In this document: piece after piece, positions 45,336 to 54,413 of the stretch
Position numbering within the stretch: position 1 is the stretch's first letter
Layout of the letters: every line of letters starts with the position of its first letter
NCBI GenBank assembly: GCA_947625535.1
Contig: CANQOR010000006.1
Coordinates: forward strand, 1 to 58,152
Length of the DNA: 58,152 nt
DNA from: an uncultured Bacilli bacterium
Lineage (GTDB): Bacteria; Bacillota_I; Bacilli_A; RF39; UBA660
Direction of reading: 5' to 3'
The notes under the pieces: model-generated
What the model was told of the DNA's origin: nothing
The model's input: the letters and a program-made list of their open reading frames with translations, nothing else
Database searches by the model: none
Position numbers and translations under genes: made by a program

Positions 45336-45506
45336 CAATATTCTTCTATACCCTATGGAAGAATACTGCTATACCCCATAGCAAAATACTTCTACCAAAG
45401 AATATAAGAATAATAAATAAGTATAATAAATAAATATTTTAATTATATTTAAATTTATTTTAAGTAATTTAAATAACTAAAGAAATTAAATGAAAGGATT
45501 TGATAT
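45336..45506. other. Spacer with two small hairpins
   Basis: TTCTTC/GAAGAA around TATACCCTATG and TGCTAT-ACCCC-ATAGCA occur just after the HTH stop, followed by A/T-rich sequence. No gene. Confidence 0.4.
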
Positions 45507-45947
45507 ATGGATTATGAAAATGTAAATTATAATGAGGTTATCATATCAGGAATAATCAATGTTGTTACAGATACTAATGATAAGTATATTAAGTTTGGAT
45601 TAACAACTAACAAATATACTTTAAATGATGATAAAAAGGTTTATGTAAGTTTAAATATATCAAGAGAATTATATAACACTTATCAAGATTATTTTGTTAA
45701 AGGAAATAAAGTCTTTATCAAAGGTTATCTAAATTCTTATGTTGATAAAACTAAACACATACAGAGTTTTATTACAACAACTGATATTTCAAATAACCCA
45801 AATGACATTAAAACAGGAAGAAAAGCACCACATATTAGGTATGATCCTGATGGTGTTATGGTATGGAATGGCAAACGTTGTGAGGCGATTCCACCAACTG
45901 AAAAAGAACTACAAGAAATGCAAGAATTATTAGGCGATTATAAATAG
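45507..45947 (+). CDS. Single-strand DNA-binding-like (OB-fold) protein
   Basis: A 146-aa protein with an OB-fold pattern of SSB type: an initial VIISGIINVV strand, a central ISREL...VKGNKVFIKGYLNSY strand-turn-strand and a hydrophobic IQSFITTTDIS strand. The C-terminus has no acidic SSB tail. AAAGGA precedes the ATG. It could protect transferred single strands; the assignment is moderate. Confidence 0.6.
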   Translation: MDYENVNYNEVIISGIINVVTDTNDKYIKFGLTTNKYTLNDDKKVYVSLNISRELYNTYQDYFVKGNKVFIKGYLNSYVDKTKHIQSFITTTDISNNPNDIKTGRKAPHIRYDPDGVMVWNGKRCEAIPPTEKELQEMQELLGDYK

Positions 45948-46020
45948 TATTGAACGGAGGAAATGAGATTATATATGAAAAAGAATTATTATTAAAACTA
46001 AAAAGAAAGGGGGAAGTTTA

Positions 46021-46173
46021 TTGAACGATACTAAAAAATTAACACAAATTGAAATTGAAAATATATTAGATGAAACAATTAACTTATCAATAATAAGTAA
46101 ATTACTGAATTTAAAACTTATTACAGAAAAACAATATTACGTACTGAAAGAAAAAATAAAGAATTTTTATTAA
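46021..46173 (+). CDS. Small SHOCT-like protein upstream of the recombinase
   Basis: A 50-codon frame starting TTG at 46021 with AAGGGGGA in the correct place. The product LTQIEIENILDETINLSIIS...LITEKQYYVLKEKI resembles the short SHOCT/bacterial C-terminal helical motifs often found just before large serine recombinases in mobile elements. Function unknown. Confidence 0.5.
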   Translation: MNDTKKLTQIEIENILDETINLSIISKLLNLKLITEKQYYVLKEKIKNFY

Positions 46174-46259
46174 AAGGCTACAGGAATGTACAAAAATAAG
46201 ATATAATAAATACAGAGGACATTTATTTAATGTCTAACATTAAAAGAAAGAGAGGTAAA

Positions 46260-47960
46260 ATGGCGATTGTTGAGGTTATTAAAAGTAATAATCTCATAAC
46301 CGAAGAAATCAATACTGAAAATAAACTAAAGAAAGTATGTGCATATTGTAGAGTTTCAACAGATAGTGAGGAACAATTAACAAGTTATTCATCACAAATA
46401 AAACATTATTCAGCACAGATAAAAGCGAATCCAAATTGGGAGTTTGTAGGAATATATGCTGATGAGGGTATAAGTGGAACACAAGTTAAAAAACGTACTG
46501 AATTTCAAAGAATGATAAACGATGCTTTAAATGGTAAGATAGATATTATTATAGCAAAATCAATATCAAGATTTGCAAGAAATACTATTGATACCTTAAA
46601 GTATGTAAGAGATTTAAGAGAACGTAAAGTTGATGTGTATTTTGAAAAGGAAAATATTCACACATTAGAACTTGAAAGTGAAATGTTTTTAACACTCTTT
46701 AGTGCATTTGCTCAAGCTGAAAGTGAATCAACTTCTCAAAACGTTAAAATGGGAATAAAAGCAATGATGAAACGAGGAGAATTTGTTGGTAAAGCAGAAT
46801 GCTATGGCTATAAATGGAATAAGGAAACGAAGACACTAGAAGTTTACGAAGAACAAGCAAGTGTTGTTAGAATGATATTTAATTGGTATGCTGATGGAGT
46901 TGGAACAAGAACGATTGCTAATAGACTTAATGAAAAAGGTTATAAAACTTATACAGGTAAAAATTTTACTCAACAAGGTGTAAGAGAAATGATTTCTAAT
47001 GAAAAATATGTTGGAGATTTATTGTGTCAAAAGTATTATACGATAAGTCCTCTAACACATAAGAAAACAAGAAATTATGGCGAACGTGAAAAATATTATG
47101 TCAAAGATCATCATACACCTATCATTACAAGAAAAGTTTGGGACAAAGTACAAGAAATACTAACAAAAAGAAGTAAGAAGATAATCCCTGATGGCAAAAG
47201 TCATGCAAGTAAATTCACAAGTCAATATGCTTTTAGTTCTAAAATAGAATGTGGACTATGTGGAACAAATTATGCTCGTAGAGTTAGTGGCAAGTATAAA
47301 GATGGAAGTCAAAAAGTCTATTGGGCTTGTTATCATAAAGTAGTTAAGAAAAGTAATTGTGAACACTCTATAACCTTTAGAGAAGATTTTTTAAAAGATT
47401 TATTCATACAAATTTATAATTCTATTGTGGAGAAAAAGCATAAGACAAAAGATAAGTTATTAAAGGCAATACGTGAAACTCTAGAAAGTGATGATAGCAA
47501 GACTAAAATTGATAAACTTTATAAAGAACTAGAATCACAACAAAAAAGATTATCTAATTTAATTGATATGAAACTAGATGACTATGAGAATAAAAATGCT
47601 TATACTGAAAAGGAAAAAGAAATAAATGGTAAAATCAAAAGCCTAAATGATGAAATCTATCAATTAGAGTTAGAAAACAATAATAACAAAGAAATTTCTA
47701 AAAGACTAAAAGAGATAGAAGAAGTTGTGTTTGAAAGTGAGAAATCTTTAAAAGAATTTGATGAGGCAACATTTGAAAATTTAGTTGAGAAAATCATAAT
47801 AGGAGAAAAAGATGAGAATGGAAATGAGAATCCTAATGTGATTAGATTTATTTTAAAAATTGGTGGAGATTATAAAGCCATAATCTCCCCAAATAATAAT
47901 AGTATTGATGATGTGTCATTTGAACAAGGAAACAGGTATGTCTTATCCAGAGATGGATAA
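46260..47960 (+). CDS. Large serine recombinase; C-terminus differs in the integrated form
   Basis: Catalyses integration and excision by double-strand exchange. The N-terminal resolvase domain has the active-site serine in CAYCRVSTDS and ISRFARNTIDT; then a recombinase domain (GTRTIANRLNEKGY), a zinc ribbon (CGLCGTNYARRVSG...WACYHK...CEH) and a coiled coil. AGAGAGG supports the ATG at 46260. The frame crosses the element boundary at residue 559: seven host-coded residues (YVLSRDG) end the integrated protein, while the circular form would read a 49-residue tail instead. Both att half-sites lie within this gene. Confidence 0.9.
   Translation: MAIVEVIKSNNLITEEINTENKLKKVCAYCRVSTDSEEQLTSYSSQIKHYSAQIKANPNWEFVGIYADEGISGTQVKKRTEFQRMINDALNGKIDIIIAKSISRFARNTIDTLKYVRDLRERKVDVYFEKENIHTLELESEMFLTLFSAFAQAESESTSQNVKMGIKAMMKRGEFVGKAECYGYKWNKETKTLEVYEEQASVVRMIFNWYADGVGTRTIANRLNEKGYKTYTGKNFTQQGVREMISNEKYVGDLLCQKYYTISPLTHKKTRNYGEREKYYVKDHHTPIITRKVWDKVQEILTKRSKKIIPDGKSHASKFTSQYAFSSKIECGLCGTNYARRVSGKYKDGSQKVYWACYHKVVKKSNCEHSITFREDFLKDLFIQIYNSIVEKKHKTKDKLLKAIRETLESDDSKTKIDKLYKELESQQKRLSNLIDMKLDDYENKNAYTEKEKEINGKIKSLNDEIYQLELENNNNKEISKRLKEIEEVVFESEKSLKEFDEATFENLVEKIIIGEKDENGNENPNVIRFILKIGGDYKAIISPNNNSIDDVSFEQGNRYVLSRDG
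47912..47946. other. attR of the element
   Basis: Element arm TGTGTCATTTG (47912-47922), 12 nt, core GG (47935-47936), then host sequence TATGTCTTAT. Together with attL it defines the crossover. Confidence 0.8.
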
Positions 47961-49332
47961 AGTTATGCAAATATGTCAGTTATTTAATTTAAATATTAAT
48001 GAGTTAATTCATGAAAATTTAAGTGAAGTTACTGAAAAGAAAAAAGAAAGAGATAATATAAGTAAGATAGTAGATAGTTTCTTTAATTATATTACTAAGG
48101 TAGTTAATTTATTTACTAGTTTAAGATTTAGAGATATTGTTAAATGTTTATTTGAACAAGTAGTTATTTTTATGATTTTATTTATCATAACGGGAATTGG
48201 AGGTAGTTTCTTCTATTCAATAATAACTAGTATATTTGGTTATTCTTATTATAGAATTTATAATATACTTGCCAGTATTTATGTTATTTTTGCTGTAATA
48301 CTAGGTTTAGCAATTATGTTACATATCTTTAAGATTAGATACTTAGATTATTATGAAATAATTATTAAAGATGATGAAGTAGAAGAAAATAAAGTAGTAG
48401 AAGAAGTTCCTAAAACGATAATAGAAAAGAAACCAGTTAAAGTTATTATGAGAGATCCTAAACATAGTGAATATAGTTTTATAAGATGTCTTGTTAATGC
48501 CTTTTTAATATTTATTAAATTCTTAGTATTTTGTTTATTAGGTTTTACATCATTTGTGTTAGTAAGTTTATTATCTTTAATGATAATGTCTTTCTTAATA
48601 ATTAAATCAGGTTTATTATTTATAGCTATTGAACTAGGTCTTTTAGGTTGTGTATTAATATTATATTTATTTATAGAGATATTCTTTGATTTTATATTTA
48701 ATCGTACTAGTAAGAAGAAAGTAATATTTATTATATTTATTGCATCTTTAATATTAATTAGTTCTGGAATAGGATTAGGTACGATTAGTTTATTACAATA
48801 TGAAGTATTAGATAATACAGAATATGTTAATACTACTTATGAATATGATATGAAAGATGATTTAGTATTTATGAATCATAGATTTTATGATAGAGGAGTT
48901 AATATTGAATATATAAGTAGTGATATTTCGAATGTTAAAGTAGTTATAGAACATTCTAAGTTTACTAATGTATATCTTGCTAATAGTGCTATTGATAATA
49001 CAAAGTATGTTTATAATTATGATACTTATGATAATTATAGTTCTTTATTTAAACAAGTAATAAAAGATATTAATGATAAAAGAATAGTTAGTTATGATAA
49101 TAATTATAGAGTTAAAATATATGCTAATGAAGATAATATTAAGAAGTTAATTGATAATTATAAGCAACATGATATTAATATAATAAATGATTTAAATGAA
49201 AAAATAATTGAACAATCTAATGAAAATAGTAAATTAAATAGAAGGATTAGTGAACTTGAAAATTATTTAAATAGTGAAGGTTATGCTGTTTCTTATGATG
49301 AATATGGTAATTTATTAATAAATAATGAATAA
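47937..49332 (+). pseudogene. XRE-family membrane-anchored regulator, 3' fragment
   Basis: Continues the interrupted gene: the rest of the HTH domain (YPEMDKVMQICQLFNLNINELI), a lysine/glutamate hinge, about five membrane segments (roughly nt 48150-48800) and an extracellular part ending with a coiled-coil segment and DEYGNLLINNE. It stays open from an ATG inside the element (47905), so a protein without the DNA-binding half could still be made. The intact parent would be about 502 aa. Likely an envelope-stress type sensor; role inferred. Confidence 0.85.
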
Positions 49333-49335
49333 TTG

Positions 49336-49377
49336 CTAGAGAGAGGAATAATATTTTATTCTATCTCTTTTTTATAT
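49336..49377 (+). terminator. Terminator after the regulator gene
   Basis: AGAGAGAGGAATAA and TTATTCTATCTCT form an imperfect stem followed by T6; a TATAAT at about 49379 starts the next unit. Confidence 0.65.
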
Positions 49378-49404
49378 GGTATAATTTTTTTGTAAAGAGG
49401 TAGA

Positions 49405-49938
49405 GTGGTAAATATGAAAAAAGGTTATGTAAGACTTGCTATTCCTACTATTCAATCAGATAGTATAGTAGATGGTGAAGGAATAAGAAGTGTTATTTGG
49501 TTTCAAGGATGTTCACATGATTGCTTTGGTTGTCATAATCCTGAAACACATGATTTTAAAGGCGGAACAGAAGTTTCTTTAAAAGATGTTGAAAAACAAA
49601 TAGATGAGTTAGAATTCCAAGAAGGTGTTACTTTTTCTGGTGGAGATCCAATGATGCAAATAGAAGCATTAGAAGAACTTGCTAAATACGTAAAAGAAAA
49701 AGGTATGGATGTTTGGTGTTATACGGGATATACATATGAAGAGGTAATTGAACTTGGTAAAAGTAATCCTCATTATTTAGAAGCTTTAAAATATATAGAT
49801 GTTTTAGTAGATGGTAAATTCGTAATGGATTTAAAGAGCTTTGAATGTACTTTTAGAGGATCATCCAATCAAAGAATTATTGATGTAGCTAAAAGTTTAA
49901 AAGAAGGTAAAGCAGTTAAATATAAAAATTATAAATAG
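49405..49938 (+). CDS. nrdG: Anaerobic ribonucleotide reductase activating protein NrdG
   Basis: Radical-SAM enzyme that makes the glycyl radical on NrdD. The cluster motif CxxxCxxC is seen as CSHDCFGC, with GEGIRSVIWFQG before it and the SAM-binding TFSGGDPM. Length 177 aa is normal. The nrdD gene is not in the window. Start choice (GTG at 49405 or ATG at 49414) is not certain. It points to an anaerobic lifestyle. Confidence 0.92.
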   Translation: MVNMKKGYVRLAIPTIQSDSIVDGEGIRSVIWFQGCSHDCFGCHNPETHDFKGGTEVSLKDVEKQIDELEFQEGVTFSGGDPMMQIEALEELAKYVKEKGMDVWCYTGYTYEEVIELGKSNPHYLEALKYIDVLVDGKFVMDLKSFECTFRGSSNQRIIDVAKSLKEGKAVKYKNYK

Positions 49939-49947
49939 AGGTGGCAG

Positions 49948-51753
49948 ATGAAAGAAAAAGCAAAAATAATAATAGTATCTATTTGTTCTTTATTAGCTGC
50001 TGGATTTGATTATGTTAAGTATTTAGATTCTGATGAAATATTTAAAGGTTTAAGTAATTGTTTAAGATTAGGTTATTTAGGAACACTTATATTATTTATT
50101 TTATTAATTTATTTATATAAAAAGAAAGAACCTATTAAACATTGGATTATTAATGTTTTAAGTCTTTTATTAAGTTTCTTTATGGTATTTGGTGCTAGTT
50201 ATATGAAGTATGGTACTTCAATACTAGTATTTGCTAATTTATATAAATTTTTTATATGTTTATTAGTTTTTATCGGTTACTACTATGTATTTAAAGTAGG
50301 TATTAGTTATTTATTTAGTTATATAGATAAAATTAAGATAAAAGAATATTCTAATAAAGTAATTAATTTTTATAAGAAACATCCTTTTATAATAAGTTTA
50401 ATAATTATTATATTATGTTGGATTCCCTATTTTATAGCTTATTACCCGGTTATTTTGTCACCTGATCCTAGTTTTCAAATTAAACAATTTTTTGGCATAA
50501 GAACCAAGTATGCTGATTATGCTATATTACTAGATGAAAATGTTGTTTTAACTAATCATCATCCAGTATTTCATACAGTCCTTATAGGGGGATGTCTTAA
50601 GATAGGACATTTAATTGGTAATGATAATTTAGGTTTATTTTTATATACTTTATTACAAACTATTATTTTATCTAGTATATTAGCTTATTCAATAAAGTAT
50701 ATGTTAAAAGATATGAAACTTCCTAGTATAGTAGGTATTATATCTTTAATTATATATGCTGTTATTCCTATGTATGGAGTTTATGCTATTAGTGGTGTAA
50801 AAGATGTATTATTTTCGGCTTTTATGTTACTTTATGTTATTTTATTACATAAGTTTTTATCTTATGATAAAGATAAAATTAAATTATTTGATTTATTTAT
50901 AATGGGTATAGTATTAATAATGTTAGTATTATTTAGAAATAATGGTATTCATGTTATTATATTATCTTTTCCTTTTTTAATAATAGCTTTAAAGAAGTAT
51001 TATAAACAATTGTTAATATTATTTATTATAGTATTAGCTTTATCTTTTAGTTATTCTAAAATATTATTACCTTATTTAAAAATAACTCCTGGTAGTATAA
51101 GAGAAACTCTTTCAATACCATTTCAACAAACAGCAAGATATGTTTTATATTATGGAGATGAGTTAAGTGATGATGATGCTTTAAAAATAGATAAAGTATT
51201 AGGAATAGATACTTTAGCTCAAAGATATAATCCAGAATTATCTGATCCAGTTAAAAATGAATATAATAAGTATGCTACTAAAAATGATTTAATGAATTAT
51301 TTTAAAGTTTGGTTTAAAGGATTAGTTAAACATCCGATGGTATATATAGATGCGACAATTAATAATGTATATGGTTTTTTCTATCCGGAAAAGACTAGTT
51401 GGTATTTACATACTAATTTTGATAATCGTATTGTAGCAGATGGTTTTGATTATCATTATAATGATAAAGAAGAATATCGTGAAGATGTCTCTGATTATGT
51501 AAATAATTTTCCTTTAATACCAATACTAGGTTTATTTGTAAATATTGGTTTTAGTACATGGATAGTATTTATATTAGTAGGCTATTGGATACATAAAAAG
51601 AATTATAAAAAGATAGTGTTATATTTACCAGCATTAATTTCTATATTAGTTTGTATAGCAGGACCTGCTAATACTTATTTTAGATATGCAATGCCTTATA
51701 TGTTTTCTTTACCTATACTAATTAGTTTTATACTTGAAAAGAAAAAAGTATAG
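49948..51753 (+). CDS. Polytopic membrane protein, DUF6020/GT-C-like
   Basis: A 601-aa protein with about 13 predicted membrane segments and an outside loop with YPVILSPDPSFQIKQF and TNHHPVFHTVLIGG, patterns of lipid-linked sugar transferases of GT-C type. The C-terminal half includes a large extracellular loop (about residues 370-520). It is followed by a GT2 glycosyltransferase with a membrane anchor, so the pair may add sugars to envelope polymers. Function is inferred. Confidence 0.7.
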   Translation: MKEKAKIIIVSICSLLAAGFDYVKYLDSDEIFKGLSNCLRLGYLGTLILFILLIYLYKKKEPIKHWIINVLSLLLSFFMVFGASYMKYGTSILVFANLYKFFICLLVFIGYYYVFKVGISYLFSYIDKIKIKEYSNKVINFYKKHPFIISLIIIILCWIPYFIAYYPVILSPDPSFQIKQFFGIRTKYADYAILLDENVVLTNHHPVFHTVLIGGCLKIGHLIGNDNLGLFLYTLLQTIILSSILAYSIKYMLKDMKLPSIVGIISLIIYAVIPMYGVYAISGVKDVLFSAFMLLYVILLHKFLSYDKDKIKLFDLFIMGIVLIMLVLFRNNGIHVIILSFPFLIIALKKYYKQLLILFIIVLALSFSYSKILLPYLKITPGSIRETLSIPFQQTARYVLYYGDELSDDDALKIDKVLGIDTLAQRYNPELSDPVKNEYNKYATKNDLMNYFKVWFKGLVKHPMVYIDATINNVYGFFYPEKTSWYLHTNFDNRIVADGFDYHYNDKEEYREDVSDYVNNFPLIPILGLFVNIGFSTWIVFILVGYWIHKKNYKKIVLYLPALISILVCIAGPANTYFRYAMPYMFSLPILISFILEKKKV

Positions 51754-51778
51754 TATAATAAACGTATGAGGTGTATAT

Positions 51779-52723
51779 ATGGAAAAATTTAAAGGCAAGA
51801 TAGCTGTTTTAATACCTTGTTATAATGAATCTAAAACTATTGAAAAAGTTATTAAAGATTATAAAAAAGTATTACCTGAAGCAGATATATATGTTTATGA
51901 TAATAATTCTACTGATGGAACAGATGAAATAGCTAAAGGTGCTGGTGCTATTGTTAGATATGAATATCGTCAAGGCAAAGGAAATGTTATAAGAACGATG
52001 TTTAGAGAAATAGATGCTGATTGTTATTTAATGATAGATGGAGATGATACATATCCAGCTGAAAATGCTCGTGAAATGTGTGAACTTGTATTAAATGGCA
52101 AAGCAGATATGGTAATTGGTGATAGATTATCATCTACATATTTTAAGGAAAATAAAAGACCATTTCATAACTTTGGCAATAGGATAGTAAGATGGTTAAT
52201 CAACACTCTGTTTAATAACAATATTAAAGATATAATGACTGGTTATAGAGCTTTTAGTTATGAATTTGTTAAAGGATTTCCTGTTTTATCTAAAGGTTTT
52301 GAAATAGAAACAGAGATGACTATTCATGCTGTAGATAAGAATTTTAAATTAATAGAATTACCTGTATCATATAGAGATAGACCAGAAGGTTCAGTATCTA
52401 AGTTAAATACTTATAGTGATGGATTTAAAGTATTAAAAACAATTGGATCTTTATTTAAAGAATATAAACCACAAATGTTTTTTAATATATGCGCATTTAT
52501 TTCATTACTAGTAGGTATTATAATAGGTATTCCAGCTTATGTAGGCTATTTTAAAACAGGATTAGTATTAAAGTTTCCTAGTTTAATAGTTAGTTGTTTT
52601 GCAATAATGATATCTTTACTATTTTTTGTAACAGGTTTGATACTACAAGTTATAGCAAAAAAGCAAAAACAAAATTATGAATTATATCTAAATTTATTAA
52701 ACAAAATAAATGATAAAAAATAG
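51779..52723 (+). CDS. Membrane-anchored GT2 glycosyltransferase (DPM1/GtrB-like)
   Basis: A 314-aa glycosyltransferase: N-terminal GT-A domain (VLIPCYNESKTIEKVI, DNNSTDGT, the DxD-type MIDGDDTYP, and MTGYRAFS) and two C-terminal membrane segments. Such enzymes make polyprenyl-phosphate sugars, the donors used by GT-C proteins. GAGGTG lies before the ATG. Its neighbour upstream fits as the user of that donor. Confidence 0.88.
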   Translation: MEKFKGKIAVLIPCYNESKTIEKVIKDYKKVLPEADIYVYDNNSTDGTDEIAKGAGAIVRYEYRQGKGNVIRTMFREIDADCYLMIDGDDTYPAENAREMCELVLNGKADMVIGDRLSSTYFKENKRPFHNFGNRIVRWLINTLFNNNIKDIMTGYRAFSYEFVKGFPVLSKGFEIETEMTIHAVDKNFKLIELPVSYRDRPEGSVSKLNTYSDGFKVLKTIGSLFKEYKPQMFFNICAFISLLVGIIIGIPAYVGYFKTGLVLKFPSLIVSCFAIMISLLFFVTGLILQVIAKKQKQNYELYLNLLNKINDKK

Positions 52724-52806
52724 CAAATTTTAGGGAAAGAAAAGGTTTAAAATACTTTTCTTTTTTTTAATTTAATGTATAATAGGAGCTTAAGTGGGTG
52801 AGGCTT

Positions 52807-53598
52807 ATGGGCAATATAAGACTTAAAAATCTAAAATTTGCTTATAATGATAAGCAAGAAGTTTTTTCTTCGGTAAACTTTCTATTACCCAGAGATAAAA
52901 CACTTAGTATAATAGGTCCTTCTAGTTCTGGTAAAACAACATTACTTAAGATACTTAATGGAGAATTAGAATACGAAGGAGAAGTTATAGTTAATGGTGT
53001 TTTAGTTAGTAAAGATAATTTTGATGCCCTAAGAAAATGTATTGCTGTAGTATTTAGAAATACTACATATATAACAGATATTGTTAAAGATGAACTTAAA
53101 TACCCACTAGAAAATATTAATTTATCACCTAAAGAAATAAGACTTAGAATTAATGAAATGAATGAATTCTTTGGTATTAATAAGATATTTAATAAAAGTA
53201 TTAATTCATTATCATTAAATGATAAAACGTTAATTAAAATATTGTCTTATGCTATTATGTATCCATCTTTTATAGCTATAGATGATTTACTTATTGATTT
53301 AGATTTAAGAACAAAGATATTATTACTTAATTATTTAAATACTAAAAATATTACTCTTATAAATGTTACGTCTAATATTGAAGATACTTTATATACTGAT
53401 TATATATTATGTTTATATAATGGTATTAATGCTATTGATGGTAAAACTTTAGAAGTATTAAAAAATGAAAAAGTAATTAAAAGATTAGGTTTAGATTTAC
53501 CTTTTATGATAGATTTATCGATTCAATTACAACTATATGATTTAATTAAAAAAGTATATTTAAATAAGGAAGCATTGGTTAAAGCTCTATGGAAATAA
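52807..53598 (+). CDS. ecfA1: ECF transporter ATPase EcfA1 (degenerate)
   Basis: By position (ecfA1-ecfA2-ecfT-truA-rplM-rpsI) the first ATPase of the vitamin-uptake energy module. Walker A is intact (GPSSSGKTT). Other motifs are altered: Q-loop VFRN instead of VFQN, signature SLSLND instead of LSGGQ, Walker B AIDDLL instead of LDEPT, and the switch histidine gone (VTSN). It probably binds ATP but may not hydrolyse it normally. GGGTGAGG supports the ATG at 52807. It overlaps ecfA2 by 10 nt. Confidence 0.75.
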   Translation: MGNIRLKNLKFAYNDKQEVFSSVNFLLPRDKTLSIIGPSSSGKTTLLKILNGELEYEGEVIVNGVLVSKDNFDALRKCIAVVFRNTTYITDIVKDELKYPLENINLSPKEIRLRINEMNEFFGINKIFNKSINSLSLNDKTLIKILSYAIMYPSFIAIDDLLIDLDLRTKILLLNYLNTKNITLINVTSNIEDTLYTDYILCLYNGINAIDGKTLEVLKNEKVIKRLGLDLPFMIDLSIQLQLYDLIKKVYLNKEALVKALWK

Positions 53599-54413
53599 TA
53601 TTTAATAAATTATCTTATATAGAAAATAAAGGTTCTTCTAAAGAAAAGAAGTTATTAGATAATATAAATATTGTAATAAGTAATGGTAGTATAGTTGGTA
53701 TAAGTGGTGAAAATTTAAATATAATAAGTAAATTATTAACTGTAATAAAAAGACCTAGTAAAGGTGAAGTTATAATAGATGGTTTATATATAAAAAAAAG
53801 TACACACATTAATAATATTAATATGTTAAGAAAGAGGATAGGTATTTTAGATACAAGTTATAGTTTTAGTAGTAAAACAATTAAAGAAGAAATAAAAAAT
53901 GTAATGAAGAATTATGAATTTAAAACAAGAAATGTTACTAAACATATTGTTGATTCTTTAAAGATAGTTGGTTTAAGTGAAGAGTATTTAGATAGAAATC
54001 CTAATGAATTATCTGATACAGAAAAGAAAAAACTTAATTTAGCTTGTGTATTAAGTTATAATCCTGAAGTTATAGTATTAGAAGATTTTGCTAAAGGTTT
54101 AATGTTTAGAGAAAGAGAATACTATAAGAAATTATTATTAAAGTTAAAAAATAAATTTAAAAAGACAATTATAATTCTAAGTAAAGATTTAACTTTTATG
54201 TTTAATCTTGTTGATAAATTATATGTTATTAACAACGGTAAATTAGTTTTTAATGGTGATAAAAATAGTTTTTATGATGATAAATTATATTCATATCTAG
54301 AAATGCCTAAGATAGTAGAATTTACTAAATATGTTCAAAGTACTGGACATAAAATATTAGAATATACCGATATAAAAGAATTAATAAAGGAAATATATCG
54401 CAATGTTCAATAG
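53589..54413 (+). CDS. ecfA2: ECF transporter ATPase EcfA2 (degenerate, no Walker A)
   Basis: Second ATPase of the module by position and overall length (274 aa). Walker A is lost (GISGENLNI has no lysine), the Q-loop is ILDT, the signature is LSDTE, Walker B reads VLEDFA and the switch is LSKD. Fold markers such as IIDG, RIGIL and LACVLSYNPEVIVLED keep it recognisable. No normal ATP site can form on this side. It overlaps ecfT by 11 nt. Confidence 0.75.
   Translation: MEIIFNKLSYIENKGSSKEKKLLDNINIVISNGSIVGISGENLNIISKLLTVIKRPSKGEVIIDGLYIKKSTHINNINMLRKRIGILDTSYSFSSKTIKEEIKNVMKNYEFKTRNVTKHIVDSLKIVGLSEEYLDRNPNELSDTEKKKLNLACVLSYNPEVIVLEDFAKGLMFREREYYKKLLLKLKNKFKKTIIILSKDLTFMFNLVDKLYVINNGKLVFNGDKNSFYDDKLYSYLEMPKIVEFTKYVQSTGHKILEYTDIKELIKEIYRNVQ

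Larger units (their letters stand above)
37858..47936. mobile_element. Integrative mobilizable element (~10.1 kb) with large serine recombinase
   Basis: Inserted in the XRE regulator gene. The boundaries are set by a shared GG (37858-37859 and 47935-47936) at which removing the element restores the host frame. It carries a MobV-type relaxase, three XRE or HTH-type regulators, envelope proteins, an SSB-like protein and a large serine recombinase beside the right end. There is no type IV secretion gene, so it would need a helper. Gene spacing and richer intergenic structure differ from the host. No resistance gene was recognised. Confidence 0.88.

Noticed and set aside
45964..45996. Ten-codon frame with a good SD (GGAGGA) before the SHOCT-like gene
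   Set aside because: No evidence beyond the SD; might be a leader peptide but cannot be supported.
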